NCBI GenBank assembly: GCA_027484025.1 | Contig: JAIXTI010000081.1 | Span: 124,001-188,000 of the forward strand | DNA: 64,000 bases | Reading direction: 5' to 3' | Source: a bacterium | GTDB taxonomy: Bacteria; Gemmatimonadota; Gemmatimonadetes; Gemmatimonadales; Gemmatimonadaceae | In this document: piece by piece, positions 25,048 through 33,272 of the stretch | Numbering within the stretch: the stretch's first letter is position 1 | How the letters are laid out: each line of letters opens with the position of its first letter | The notes under the pieces: generated by a model | What the model was told of the DNA's origin: nothing | Seen by the model: the letters and a program-made list of their open reading frames with translations, nothing else | The model's database searches: none | Translations under genes and position numbers: made by a program

Positions 25048-26028
25048 ATGGAACGTGAGTGGAAGAAGAGCACCATCTCCATAACGCCCGACACGGGCGC
25101 CCACCTGCGGGAGCTGGCTGAAGCCGGATTCGACCTCCGCGGGACCGTCTCCGCCGGCACCTTCGGGGTCGTCTACCACGCAGTCCAACGCGATGTGAAC
25201 CGGGAAGTCGCAGTCAAGCTCGTCGATCCCGAGGCCATCGCCATGGCCCGCTCGGCGCACTCGCAGACCGAAATCGACACGCTGGCCGCGCTGCACCATC
25301 CACACATCGTCCCGCTGTACTCCTCCGGCGTCTTCGCCAACGGCATTCGGTACTTCGTCATGCCGTGGATCAGTGGACAGTCGTTGCGTGAGCGCCTGCG
25401 GCGTGAAGAACGGCTCCCGGTCATCGATGCGCTGCGCTACGGGGCCAATATCGCCGACGCGCTCACCGCGCTGCACGCCAACGGCCTGGTGCATCGTGAT
25501 GTGAAGCCCGGCAACGTGTTGCTCGACGGACGTCATGCGGTGCTCATCGATTTCGGTCTGGTGTGCACGACACACAATGCCGCCATCGATGACGACGAAA
25601 TCGATCCCGTCGTGGGGACGCCGTCGTACATGAGTCCGGAGCAGTGGCACCCCGGCGCGGCGATGGACGGACGCGCCGATCTCTTTGGCCTGGGGTGCCT
25701 CGTGTACGAAATGCTCACGGGCGTGTCACCGGTTGACGAGCTGCGCCCCGACCCGAATGCGCGGTCGCTCAAGCGGTGGGATGACAGCAACAGCGCCATT
25801 GTCGACAGTGACCCGTACGACACGCCGACGCGCCCCATCATGAGTATGCGCATGCGACGCCCGGATGCGCCCGAAGCGCTCGACCGGTTACTTCGCCGAG
25901 CCTTGCGTCTCGACCGCGATCATCGGATTTCGTCGGCCAGCGTGTTTCGCGACGAACTCGAACAGATCCTGGCCACGGTTGTCTCGGACCAGAAAAAACC
26001 CAGCTGGTTGCGTCGCCACTTTTCCTGA
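25048..26028 (+). CDS. Hanks-type serine/threonine protein kinase
   Basis: Soluble eukaryotic-like kinase of 326 residues. The kinase elements appear in order: Gly-rich loop GTVSAGTFGVVY, ATP-binding Lys57 (EVAVKLVD), catalytic HRDVKPGNVLL with Asp151, metal-binding Asp168 in DFGL, and the activation segment GTPSYMSPEQW. No transmembrane helix or extracellular sensor follows, unlike many bacterial kinases of this class, so it is probably cytoplasmic. The ATG has a CGGAGG site 8 bp upstream. It converges with the M20 amidohydrolase gene, 16 bp apart. Targets are unknown. Confidence 0.93.
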   Translation: MEREWKKSTISITPDTGAHLRELAEAGFDLRGTVSAGTFGVVYHAVQRDVNREVAVKLVDPEAIAMARSAHSQTEIDTLAALHHPHIVPLYSSGVFANGIRYFVMPWISGQSLRERLRREERLPVIDALRYGANIADALTALHANGLVHRDVKPGNVLLDGRHAVLIDFGLVCTTHNAAIDDDEIDPVVGTPSYMSPEQWHPGAAMDGRADLFGLGCLVYEMLTGVSPVDELRPDPNARSLKRWDDSNSAIVDSDPYDTPTRPIMSMRMRRPDAPEALDRLLRRALRLDRDHRISSASVFRDELEQILATVVSDQKKPSWLRRHFS

Positions 26029-26044
26029 CGGCGACGCCGCCGCG

Positions 26045-27358
26045 TCAGTTCCCGCCCTTCTTGGTCGGGCTCATACTCAGGAAGTCCACGGCAACGCTGG
26101 CCATGGTGCGCACACCCGTAATGAGCGCGGCTTCGTCGGCGAAAAACAACGGCGAGTGATTCGTGGGCACGGTGGCCGGATCCTTCCCCTTGGGCGTCAC
26201 GCCGAGGAAGAAGAACACCCCCGGAATGTTCTTGGCGAATACCGGGAAATCTTCCGATCCCATGACCGGATTGATGAACGCCACGTTGCCGGCCGCAGCG
26301 CGGCGGAACGTGGGGAGCATGCGATCGGTGAGTGACGTGTCGTTCGACGTCACCAATCCGCCCTTGTCGATCTCCACCAATGCCGTGGCGCCACCCGACC
26401 GCGCAATATCCTGCGCCGTACGCGTGATGCGCGCGGCGATGTCTGCACGCATGTTGTCGTCGAACGTACGCAGTGTGCCCACCATGACCACACTGTCAGG
26501 AATGATGTTGCTGCGATTGCCGCCCGTGATCTGCCCTACGGTAATCACACTCGGCAGGTACGCCACGTTCACCTGACGGCTGGCGATGGTTTGCAAGCCG
26601 AGCACGATCTGCGACGACACGACGATGGGATCGACGCCCATCCACGGTGAAGAACCGTGCGTCTGTCGACCCTTCACGATGATCTTGAAGTTGCCCGCCG
26701 CCGCCATGATCGGGCCCTGACGGATGGCAATCTGTCCCACTTCGTTCGGCCACACATGCAGTCCGAACACGGCACTCGGTGCCGGGTTGGTCAATGCGCC
26801 ATCGTCGACCATCGCCTGCGCGCCACCGAGCCCTTCTTCGGCGGGCTGAAACAGGAACTTGATGGTGCCGGGGATCTGCTCCTTCATCCCTGCCAGCACT
26901 TCGGCGGCGCCCATGAGAATCGCCACATGATTGTCGTGTCCGCAGGCATGCATCACACCGACTTCCTGCCCCTGCCACTGCGTGCGCACCTTGCTCTTGA
27001 AGGGCAGATCGACGAGTTCGGTGACCGGCAGCCCGTCCATATCGGCGCGCAGCGCCACCACCGGGCCGGGCTTCCCCCCGCGCAGGATCCCCACGACCCC
27101 CGTCTTGCCAATGGGCGTCTGCACTTCGATGCCCAGTTTGCGCAGATGATCGGCCACCAGCGCTGCGGTGCGCTTCTCCTCGAAGCCCAGTTCGGGATGC
27201 TCATGAATATCACGGCGCCACGCGACCACCTTGGGCATCACGGCGGGGAGCTTCGCCTCGATGAGCTTGGACAGCTCCGTGGCCGGAGCTGTCTGTGCAG
27301 CAGCGGTGGCGCCACACACCAGAGAGGCAGCAGCGGCGGCGAGCAAAGGCAAGCGCAT
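26045..27358 (-). CDS. M20 family metallopeptidase/amidohydrolase, secreted
   Basis: Zinc amidohydrolase of 437 residues with an N-terminal signal peptide (MRLPLLAAAAASLVCGATAA). The catalytic and metal motifs are RADMDGLPV, HACGHDNHV, PAEEGLGGAQ and MGSEDFPVF, as in N-acyl-amino-acid and aminobenzoate-type hydrolases. The start at 27358 gives a clean signal peptide; ATG 27379 or GTG 27406 are in-frame alternatives. A weak bidirectional hairpin (26025-26048, CTGACG/CGTCAG) lies at the junction with the convergent kinase gene. The exact acyl or amide substrate is not known. Confidence 0.9.
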   Translation of the reverse strand: MRLPLLAAAAASLVCGATAAAQTAPATELSKLIEAKLPAVMPKVVAWRRDIHEHPELGFEEKRTAALVADHLRKLGIEVQTPIGKTGVVGILRGGKPGPVVALRADMDGLPVTELVDLPFKSKVRTQWQGQEVGVMHACGHDNHVAILMGAAEVLAGMKEQIPGTIKFLFQPAEEGLGGAQAMVDDGALTNPAPSAVFGLHVWPNEVGQIAIRQGPIMAAAGNFKIIVKGRQTHGSSPWMGVDPIVVSSQIVLGLQTIASRQVNVAYLPSVITVGQITGGNRSNIIPDSVVMVGTLRTFDDNMRADIAARITRTAQDIARSGGATALVEIDKGGLVTSNDTSLTDRMLPTFRRAAAGNVAFINPVMGSEDFPVFAKNIPGVFFFLGVTPKGKDPATVPTNHSPLFFADEAALITGVRTMASVAVDFLSMSPTKKGGN

Positions 27359-27460
27359 GACGGGAGGGCTGGGGGACATCCGGGCACGGCGAATGACCGT
27401 GACCACGATGTAAATAATACGACCGCCTTCCCCTCCGGAGCGAGCGCCCGCCGCCGTGAA

Positions 27461-29338
27461 CTACCGGCGCGAGACGGCCGTCGTGTCGGTCAGGGCGCGC
27501 ATGAACAGCACCAACGCGCGCTGTTCGGCAGCCGTGAGGTTGAGCGGATCGGCCGGGAGCGTTTGGTTCTCGAGCTGAATGCCGATACCCGCGCCACCAC
27601 CGCGGTTGTAAAAGTCGACCACCTGTTCGAGCGTGCGATAAACCCCGTTGTGCATGTACGGCGCGGTCAGTGCGACATTGCGAATGGACGGGGTGCGGAA
27701 CGCGTGCCTGTGTGGTGCGGCACGCGTGAGCCGGAACCGACCGATGTCGGGATCGATCGTGGCCTTCGACGTCACAGCACGCGCTGGCACGCCGAGCACC
27801 TCGACTTCCGACTTCTGATACATCGGCGGCACGGTGCCGTTGGTAAGTGGCAGGAAGTGACAGCTTGCGCACTTCGCTTTGCCCACGAACAGATTGAAGC
27901 CGCGACGTTCATCCTCGGTGAGCGCAGTACGGTCCCCACGAAGCGCGCGATCAACGGGCGAGTTGAGCCGCGTCAGGCTGCGCTGATAGGCGGCGAGCGC
28001 CGACCGAACCCGAGTAGCTGTTATCGCAGAATCGTTGGCCGCGCGCGCTGACCCGAAGGCGGCACGGAACTGTGTGGCGAGCGACGTGTCCACGGCCAGT
28101 CGACCGACGATCGTGGACAGATTGCCATGCATTTCATCGACGTTCTCGATCACGTCGGTGACCTGATCTTCCAGATAGGTCGTGCGAAGATCGGCGAACG
28201 AACCAAGCTGCAAGCCACTGTTGATCACCGTAGGCGTGTTGCGGGCCAGCGGCGCGCCCCCGCGCGCACGGTTGGTCACCAGACCATCCGTGAACGTCTT
28301 CTCCGGCAAATGGCACGAACTGCAGGCGCGCTTGCCGTCGCCGGAGAGTTGCGTGTCATGAAACAGACGGGCGCCCAGTGCCACCTGTTGCGGAGTGGGC
28401 GATGTGGCATCGATCGGAGCAAAGCCCAGCACGTCGAACGCGTTACTGTCGAACACCGTCGCCGCGTCGAGTCGGTAGGCACGTCGCTCCACGGGAACAC
28501 CAATAGCCAGTGTCAAGCGGGCGCGCTGCATGGTGCGGCCGAGCGGAATGAAATGCTCGGCCAGAAACGTCAGATGATCGAACTGCTCCCGGTTGGTCGA
28601 AGCCGCAAGTAACGCGCGCGTACCGGAGAACATGGCATCGAGCTGCGTCCACGTACTGTCCGCCGTGCGGTATGGGGCGAGGGTCCGCGTAACCCCTTCG
28701 AGCGCCTCGTCTGCCTCACGCAACGAATGCCCGGCCACAGGTGAATCGAAGCCGGCCAGTCCCAGCGTGGCAATGCGGGCGAGCTCCAGCTTCACCGCAT
28801 CCCAGACATGCGCATCGCTCGCGCGCTGCACATCCATCATGGTCTTGGCGCGCGTCACGAGCGGACGCAGCGTTCCCGTTTCGCTGATCAGCGATTCCTT
28901 GGCCGCGACCGGGTCGTCGCCATACAACAGCTCTTCGATGACTTGAAAGCCGGTCGGTGGAAACACGGCTTCGGGCCCTTCGGCGTCTTCGACTTCGGGA
29001 AGCGCGGGGCCGTTCATTTCTTTCGCCGCCGTCGGCGTGTAGTACTCGAGGGCGACTTCCGCGAGTTTGAAGGCGCGGCGCGCGGCCACGAAGGCTTCGC
29101 GGGCGCGCGGAACGTCAGTCGCCGAAGAGAGAGCGTGTGCGGCGGAGTCCAACGCCGCAACGCGTACCGCCAGCGTATCGACATGTGCACGCCAGACCAG
29201 CATGGCCTGCATGGCACGTGGGCTCTCGTCTGTGACCGTGGGCGTCGTGCGCGACGGAGCATCGGTGACGCAGGCGGGCACAACGACCAGCGTGACCGCA
29301 GCAAGTGCGGCGCAGGTCTTCTTGAGTGTGTTCTTCAT
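27461..29338 (-). CDS. Imelysin-like domain fused to di-haem cytochrome c peroxidase (MauG-like), lipoprotein
   Basis: Exported two-part protein of 625 residues. The N-terminus has a lipobox (VVPAC). Residues about 40-280 resemble the imelysin/iron-regulated helical fold, with GFQVIEELLYGDD matching the conserved GFHAIE-type stretch. Residues about 300-620 are a di-haem peroxidase domain: CSSCH at Cys339, CASCH at Cys490, and FRTPSIRNVALTAPYMHNG, typical of MauG/Ccp proteins. The upstream neighbour is a PhoX-like lipoprotein. The ATG at 29338 starts directly before the signal segment. A role in iron or peroxide metabolism at the cell surface is likely but unproven. Confidence 0.88.
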   Translation of the reverse strand: MKNTLKKTCAALAAVTLVVVPACVTDAPSRTTPTVTDESPRAMQAMLVWRAHVDTLAVRVAALDSAAHALSSATDVPRAREAFVAARRAFKLAEVALEYYTPTAAKEMNGPALPEVEDAEGPEAVFPPTGFQVIEELLYGDDPVAAKESLISETGTLRPLVTRAKTMMDVQRASDAHVWDAVKLELARIATLGLAGFDSPVAGHSLREADEALEGVTRTLAPYRTADSTWTQLDAMFSGTRALLAASTNREQFDHLTFLAEHFIPLGRTMQRARLTLAIGVPVERRAYRLDAATVFDSNAFDVLGFAPIDATSPTPQQVALGARLFHDTQLSGDGKRACSSCHLPEKTFTDGLVTNRARGGAPLARNTPTVINSGLQLGSFADLRTTYLEDQVTDVIENVDEMHGNLSTIVGRLAVDTSLATQFRAAFGSARAANDSAITATRVRSALAAYQRSLTRLNSPVDRALRGDRTALTEDERRGFNLFVGKAKCASCHFLPLTNGTVPPMYQKSEVEVLGVPARAVTSKATIDPDIGRFRLTRAAPHRHAFRTPSIRNVALTAPYMHNGVYRTLEQVVDFYNRGGGAGIGIQLENQTLPADPLNLTAAEQRALVLFMRALTDTTAVSRR

Positions 29339-29354
29339 AGGGGTCGAATCGATA

Positions 29355-29383
29355 CCGGCCCGGGGCGCATTGCCCCGGGCCGG
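29355..29383. other. GC-rich perfect hairpin between two lipoprotein genes
   Basis: CCGGCCCGGGGC (29355-29366) pairs perfectly with GCCCCGGGCCGG (29372-29383) around a 5-nt loop. It lies between the PhoX-like gene stop (29411) and the imelysin-peroxidase start (29338), both on the minus strand. No T-run follows, so it is more likely an mRNA-stabilising or partly terminating intercistronic hairpin than a full terminator. Confidence 0.55.
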
Positions 29384-29410
29384 CACATGATCAGCAGGTG
29401 GATCGCCGCG

Positions 29411-30874
29411 TTATCGCGGAAGGCCCTTCACGAGTACGAGCATGCTCGCCTGATTCTCCGTCGGACGGAGCGTGCCGCCGTCGACACCGCGGTACTTGTC
29501 GGCGCGCCACGAGTGCGGCTGCAACGAGATGGAGAAGGTGTTGTCCTGGCCGAGCATCGTGGAAAGGTCCAGCATGGCGCCGTACTCCCAACCGGCCTTC
29601 CCTGCGGGACGAGCGCCAACAGCGTTGTACAGCGCCGCGTCACTCTGGGTGCGACGATGATCGAGCTCGAGCACGGGGCGCAGCGCACGCGTCGCGATGT
29701 TGTACTGGTAGATGTAGGCGTCGTGCGTCTCGTCGCCGTAACCGTTGTCGTCTTCCTGGATGTATACGAAGTTCTGACCGACGTAGATGTTATCGGGATT
29801 CTGGAAGATGCGCGCGGCGTTGGTCTCCGTCTTGTCGTCACCGTCGGCAATGACTTCGAGTGTGCCGGTCAGCGGATTGGCTTCGTCGAGGCGCAGGCGA
29901 TAGACGCGACCGTACTTGGTGCGGCTGTAGTCGGCATTGAGGCCGGTGTTGTTCTGGCCAGTGACGGTGAAGTACACCTCGCGACCGTTGGCGCCGGAAC
30001 CCTTGCGGTAATCGACGTCTTCCACGCGCGCAAAGCGCATCGCGTTCACGGTCGTGGTAGCCACATTCAGCTGCCGACCGGTAATGGTGCGCTGATTCTG
30101 AATCTGTCGGAACTGAATGGGATAGCTCTGACCGACAACCATATCGCGCTCACGCGTGTTGTTGTCAGTACGCGCCAGCACATACAGGTTGCCGTTGTCG
30201 AGATCGCCCACGGTGTTGGAGAGGTACATGCCCACCTGACCACCTTCGGCACCCGAGTCGTCGTCACCGATGATGACCACCGTGCGATTCGGGAACGCCG
30301 TCTTGGGGAGCGGCACCGTGTTTTCGGCGTTCCAGCGGCCGAATCCGGCGAGGTACTTGGGCGTATTGGCTACACCACTGGGATCGACGGCCAGAATCTC
30401 CGACTCTTCGCTGCTTTCGCCAGAGGTGAGGAACAGCGGACCGAAGCCATGCTCTTCCGGCGTGGCGAGGGTGGCCGAGCACAACCGATAACGGCCGGCC
30501 GTCGAGTTCACGACGTAGTCACCCGAGATCGGCTTGAGCGTCTTGTCGAAGCGGATGCGCGAGACGGCGAAGTTGTCTTCGTGGTTCACGAGCGCCGTGA
30601 ACGTGCCGTCGAGGTTGCGCATGAAGGCGGCGCCATCGGCAGAGCCACCAAAGACGAACGACGGCGAGCCCGGCAGCTGGTCGTCGCTGCTGATGAGTGA
30701 ATAGACCTCGACGCCCGGAATGAGCGAGCGGATGAGCGGCGGCGTCACGGACTGATTCTTCAGCGCCACCGGTTCGATGACGGCAGCTTCCGTAGAGGCG
30801 TCATCGCCACAGGCGGCAACCAAGAGGGCACTGGCGGCCAGCAGCAAGCGGGTATTCAAGCGAAACGTGTACAT
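29411..30874 (-). CDS. PhoX/DUF839-like lipoprotein (beta-propeller)
   Basis: Exported protein of 487 residues with a lipoprotein signal (LLVAAC). Repeated acidic beta-strand segments and conserved pieces such as TALVNHEDNF, EEHGFGPLFLTSGE, IIGDDDSGAEGGQVGMY, FQNPDNIYV and YIQEDDNGYGDETHDAYIY resemble the DUF839/PhoX beta-propeller group, which includes Ca/Fe-dependent alkaline phosphatases. Not all PhoX metal ligands could be confirmed by eye, so phosphatase activity is uncertain. It is upstream of the imelysin-peroxidase gene in the same direction, which hints at a joint surface function. Confidence 0.75.
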   Translation of the reverse strand: MYTFRLNTRLLLAASALLVAACGDDASTEAAVIEPVALKNQSVTPPLIRSLIPGVEVYSLISSDDQLPGSPSFVFGGSADGAAFMRNLDGTFTALVNHEDNFAVSRIRFDKTLKPISGDYVVNSTAGRYRLCSATLATPEEHGFGPLFLTSGESSEESEILAVDPSGVANTPKYLAGFGRWNAENTVPLPKTAFPNRTVVIIGDDDSGAEGGQVGMYLSNTVGDLDNGNLYVLARTDNNTRERDMVVGQSYPIQFRQIQNQRTITGRQLNVATTTVNAMRFARVEDVDYRKGSGANGREVYFTVTGQNNTGLNADYSRTKYGRVYRLRLDEANPLTGTLEVIADGDDKTETNAARIFQNPDNIYVGQNFVYIQEDDNGYGDETHDAYIYQYNIATRALRPVLELDHRRTQSDAALYNAVGARPAGKAGWEYGAMLDLSTMLGQDNTFSISLQPHSWRADKYRGVDGGTLRPTENQASMLVLVKGLPR

Positions 30875-31199
30875 AGGTGACCTGACGGCGTGGTGAATGC
30901 GCGCACGGCTTCGTGCCGTGTGACGCAGGACATACGCCGGGCTCGGTGACGGAATGCGCAGTGCTCGGTCACCGCTTCGTCACGCGCTGGCAACGGATCT
31001 GTTGAGCGCTTCAGTCCAGACCAGCACGCTTCTATTTCTGCGGAAAATGCCGGATCGGGGAAAACCGCCTGCCGTTGTCAGGGGTTTTCCGTTGCAGGCG
31101 GCAACCAAGCGCCGCACCGTGCAGCAGTGGGATGAATTCCCCGACTGTTCCAGCTGCCCATACTGCACTGCCTGTCGGCTTGCCGACGAGGAGGATCCC
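30875..31199. other. 325-bp divergent intergenic region
   Basis: Lies between the PhoX-like gene (minus) and the FecR-fusion gene (plus) and should hold both promoters. It contains two copies of GCTCGGT near 30941 and 30963 and nearby TGACG/CGTCA elements, but no convincing -35/-10 pair. The frame of the downstream gene is open through most of it and would encode a CxxCxxCxxC cluster (CSSCPYCTAC, about 31145-31175); this is treated as non-coding because the supported GTG start with a ribosome-binding site lies at its 3' end. Confidence 0.5.
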
Positions 31200-32474
31200 G
31201 TGCTGGTCGTGTTGCCGACGCCAGATGCCAGTGTCGTTGCCCGGTTTGCCGGTGGCGACGAGAACGCGCTCGTGACCCTGTATCGCCAGGAGTACGACAG
31301 CCTGATCGCTGCGGCCGACGAACTCCTCGGCCGCGAGCTCTCGCACTTCCGTGCACGCGTGGCGCACAAGGCCATGCTCGATGCCTGGCATGCGCGAGAG
31401 CGGTTCCACAATCCCGTAGCGTTCAGTGCGTTCCTCGAAGAAGCGGTGCGACAGGAAGCCGGCATTCAGCGCCGCAAACACGCGGCACTGCACCGACGCG
31501 AAGGACACGGCACGGCGCACGTGACGGTTGGAACGGTCGAGGATGCGGTACGGGAGCTGTTGCAGGAACTGCACGCCCCCGTCGTCGATCCGTGGCTCGC
31601 CGCCGAAGAGGCACGGACGCTCAAGCGCGCGCACGCCGCCGAGCACGTGGAGCGTGTGGCCGGCAAGCCCAAGTGGCTGCTGTACGGAGTCATTGGCGTG
31701 GTGGTCGTGGCCAGCATCATCGGGGCACAGCGCATGCTCGATGTGGCCGGCGCTGAAGTCGCCGTCGATCGCGCGCTCAAGAGCGACGACGTGCAGACCC
31801 TCACTTCAAATAGAGGGCAGCGTGGATCCGTTACGTTGCGCGATGGCACCAAGGCGACGATGGGCAGCGAGACGCGGGTGCGCATCCCGGCGGAGTTCGG
31901 CGTTACCCAACGCACCATCGAGCTCGATGGTACGGCCACCTTCGCTGTGAGTCCGTCCAGCAATCCCACGCTGCCGGCCTTTGCGGTACGCGCAGGCACG
32001 GTCACCGTGACGACTACCGGAACAATCTTTACCGTACGGCACTATGCCGACGAAGCGTCGGTCGTCGTGGAGGTCACGCAAGGATCCGTCGAACTCAAGG
32101 ATCGCGTCAGCGGCGTGATGCAGGCGATCTCCGCCGGCCAAGCGCTCCGCTTTGCCAACGGTGCCGCAGCGCCACTTACCGGTATCGCCCGTGATGTGGC
32201 GCTCGCCTGGACACGCGACAGCATCGTCTTCGACAAGGCGCCGCTCGGCCAGGTCATTCCCGAGCTGGTGCGCTGGTTCGGCATGAACGCCGTGCTGGTC
32301 GACACGTCAGCGGCTGCACGGCCGGTCTCCATGCGCCTCGCACTCAATTCGTCCGGTGAGGCCGCCCGCGTGCTCACGCAAACAGCCAACCTCACGTTGG
32401 CATTTGGAAAGGACGACCGGCTCGAGTTCAGCGGTGCGCCGGCGCCAAGCACCAGGGCCGCCAAGAAGCAATAA
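31200..32474 (+). CDS. Sigma-region-2-like / FecR fusion membrane protein
   Basis: Protein of 424 residues with an unusual layout. Residues about 9-105 read like sigma-70 region 2 of ECF factors (DASVVARFAGGDENALVTLY..., then NPVAFSAFLEEAVRQEAG and a basic stretch), but no region 4 follows. A transmembrane helix (about 160-178, WLLYGVIGVVVVASIIG) leads to a FecR domain (about 195-320, SVTLRDGTKATMGSETRVRI) and a C-terminal DUF4974/STN-like unit. FecR proteins normally relay outer-membrane signals to a separate sigma factor. The GTG start has GAGGAGGA just upstream. No partner sigma gene is adjacent. Confidence 0.78.
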   Translation: MLVVLPTPDASVVARFAGGDENALVTLYRQEYDSLIAAADELLGRELSHFRARVAHKAMLDAWHARERFHNPVAFSAFLEEAVRQEAGIQRRKHAALHRREGHGTAHVTVGTVEDAVRELLQELHAPVVDPWLAAEEARTLKRAHAAEHVERVAGKPKWLLYGVIGVVVVASIIGAQRMLDVAGAEVAVDRALKSDDVQTLTSNRGQRGSVTLRDGTKATMGSETRVRIPAEFGVTQRTIELDGTATFAVSPSSNPTLPAFAVRAGTVTVTTTGTIFTVRHYADEASVVVEVTQGSVELKDRVSGVMQAISAGQALRFANGAAAPLTGIARDVALAWTRDSIVFDKAPLGQVIPELVRWFGMNAVLVDTSAAARPVSMRLALNSSGEAARVLTQTANLTLAFGKDDRLEFSGAPAPSTRAAKKQ

Positions 32475-32487
32475 CTCGCCCGCGCGT

Positions 32488-33258
32488 TTACTTCACGACC
32501 ACGGTCACGCCGACAGGGACATACGCGTACAGCCACGCCAAGTCTCTGTCGGCGAGTCGTATGCAGCCGTGCGTCGTGTTCGATCCAATCGCACGCTGGT
32601 CGTTGGTGCCGTGCAGCATGTAGCCATCGCCAAGATCGAGCGCGTACTCACCGAGCTCGCCATGGAGCCGCCTGTTCAGCGACGCGATCGGCGGGATGAA
32701 CAACGTAGCATCGAACACGATGTGTTCGGTGGTCGGGAGGGCGAGAAATGTCGTATCGCCCGGTCTGACGAGCCCGACGACGGAATCGCGCACGACCAGC
32801 CGACTGCCATCGCGCAAACGCGTTGCCGGAAGGAGCCGGGCAAGCTTGAGCGTGTTCCGCTGTGCGACTTCGGCGTAGTGCCAGTCGGGCGGCAACCACA
32901 CTGGATCGGTGCGCTTGCCGCGAATGATGAGCCGCCCACGTGGCGTGGCAAATCGCCACCGACGGCCGCCGTAGGTGAGATCGCTCCCCGATGCCACCGA
33001 GACCGGCGCGGAGCGTAACGTGTCCGCACCAGCCACCACCCAGAGTCGGCGATCCTTCACGGACACGATGAGCCGCACATTCCGTGGGGTCAACACGAAT
33101 CGCGGTCCCTCGTCGATGGGCGGCATCGGCGGGAGCGGCTTTGCCGCATCGACTATGGGGACCGAGGCGACTGAAGTCGTTTCCGGGCGGACTTGTGCGA
33201 CACTGGCGGTGGCGCACCCATTGGTGGCCACCGCCAGCAGCAGCAGAAAACAGATCAT
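32488..33258 (-). CDS. L,D-transpeptidase (YkuD/ErfK family)
   Basis: Exported enzyme of 256 residues that forms L,D-crosslinks in peptidoglycan or attaches proteins to it. A signal segment (ICFLLLLAVATNGC) may be a weak lipobox. The catalytic YkuD domain is in the C-terminal half: HGTNDQRAIG and the active-site SNTTHGCIRLADRD with the essential Cys in HGC. Its gene follows the outer-membrane barrel gene by 14 bp in the same direction. The ATG at 33258 is chosen because it opens the signal peptide right after the upstream stop. Confidence 0.9.
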   Translation of the reverse strand: MICFLLLLAVATNGCATASVAQVRPETTSVASVPIVDAAKPLPPMPPIDEGPRFVLTPRNVRLIVSVKDRRLWVVAGADTLRSAPVSVASGSDLTYGGRRWRFATPRGRLIIRGKRTDPVWLPPDWHYAEVAQRNTLKLARLLPATRLRDGSRLVVRDSVVGLVRPGDTTFLALPTTEHIVFDATLFIPPIASLNRRLHGELGEYALDLGDGYMLHGTNDQRAIGSNTTHGCIRLADRDLAWLYAYVPVGVTVVVK

Positions 33259-33272
33259 GCGCGGCACGAGAC

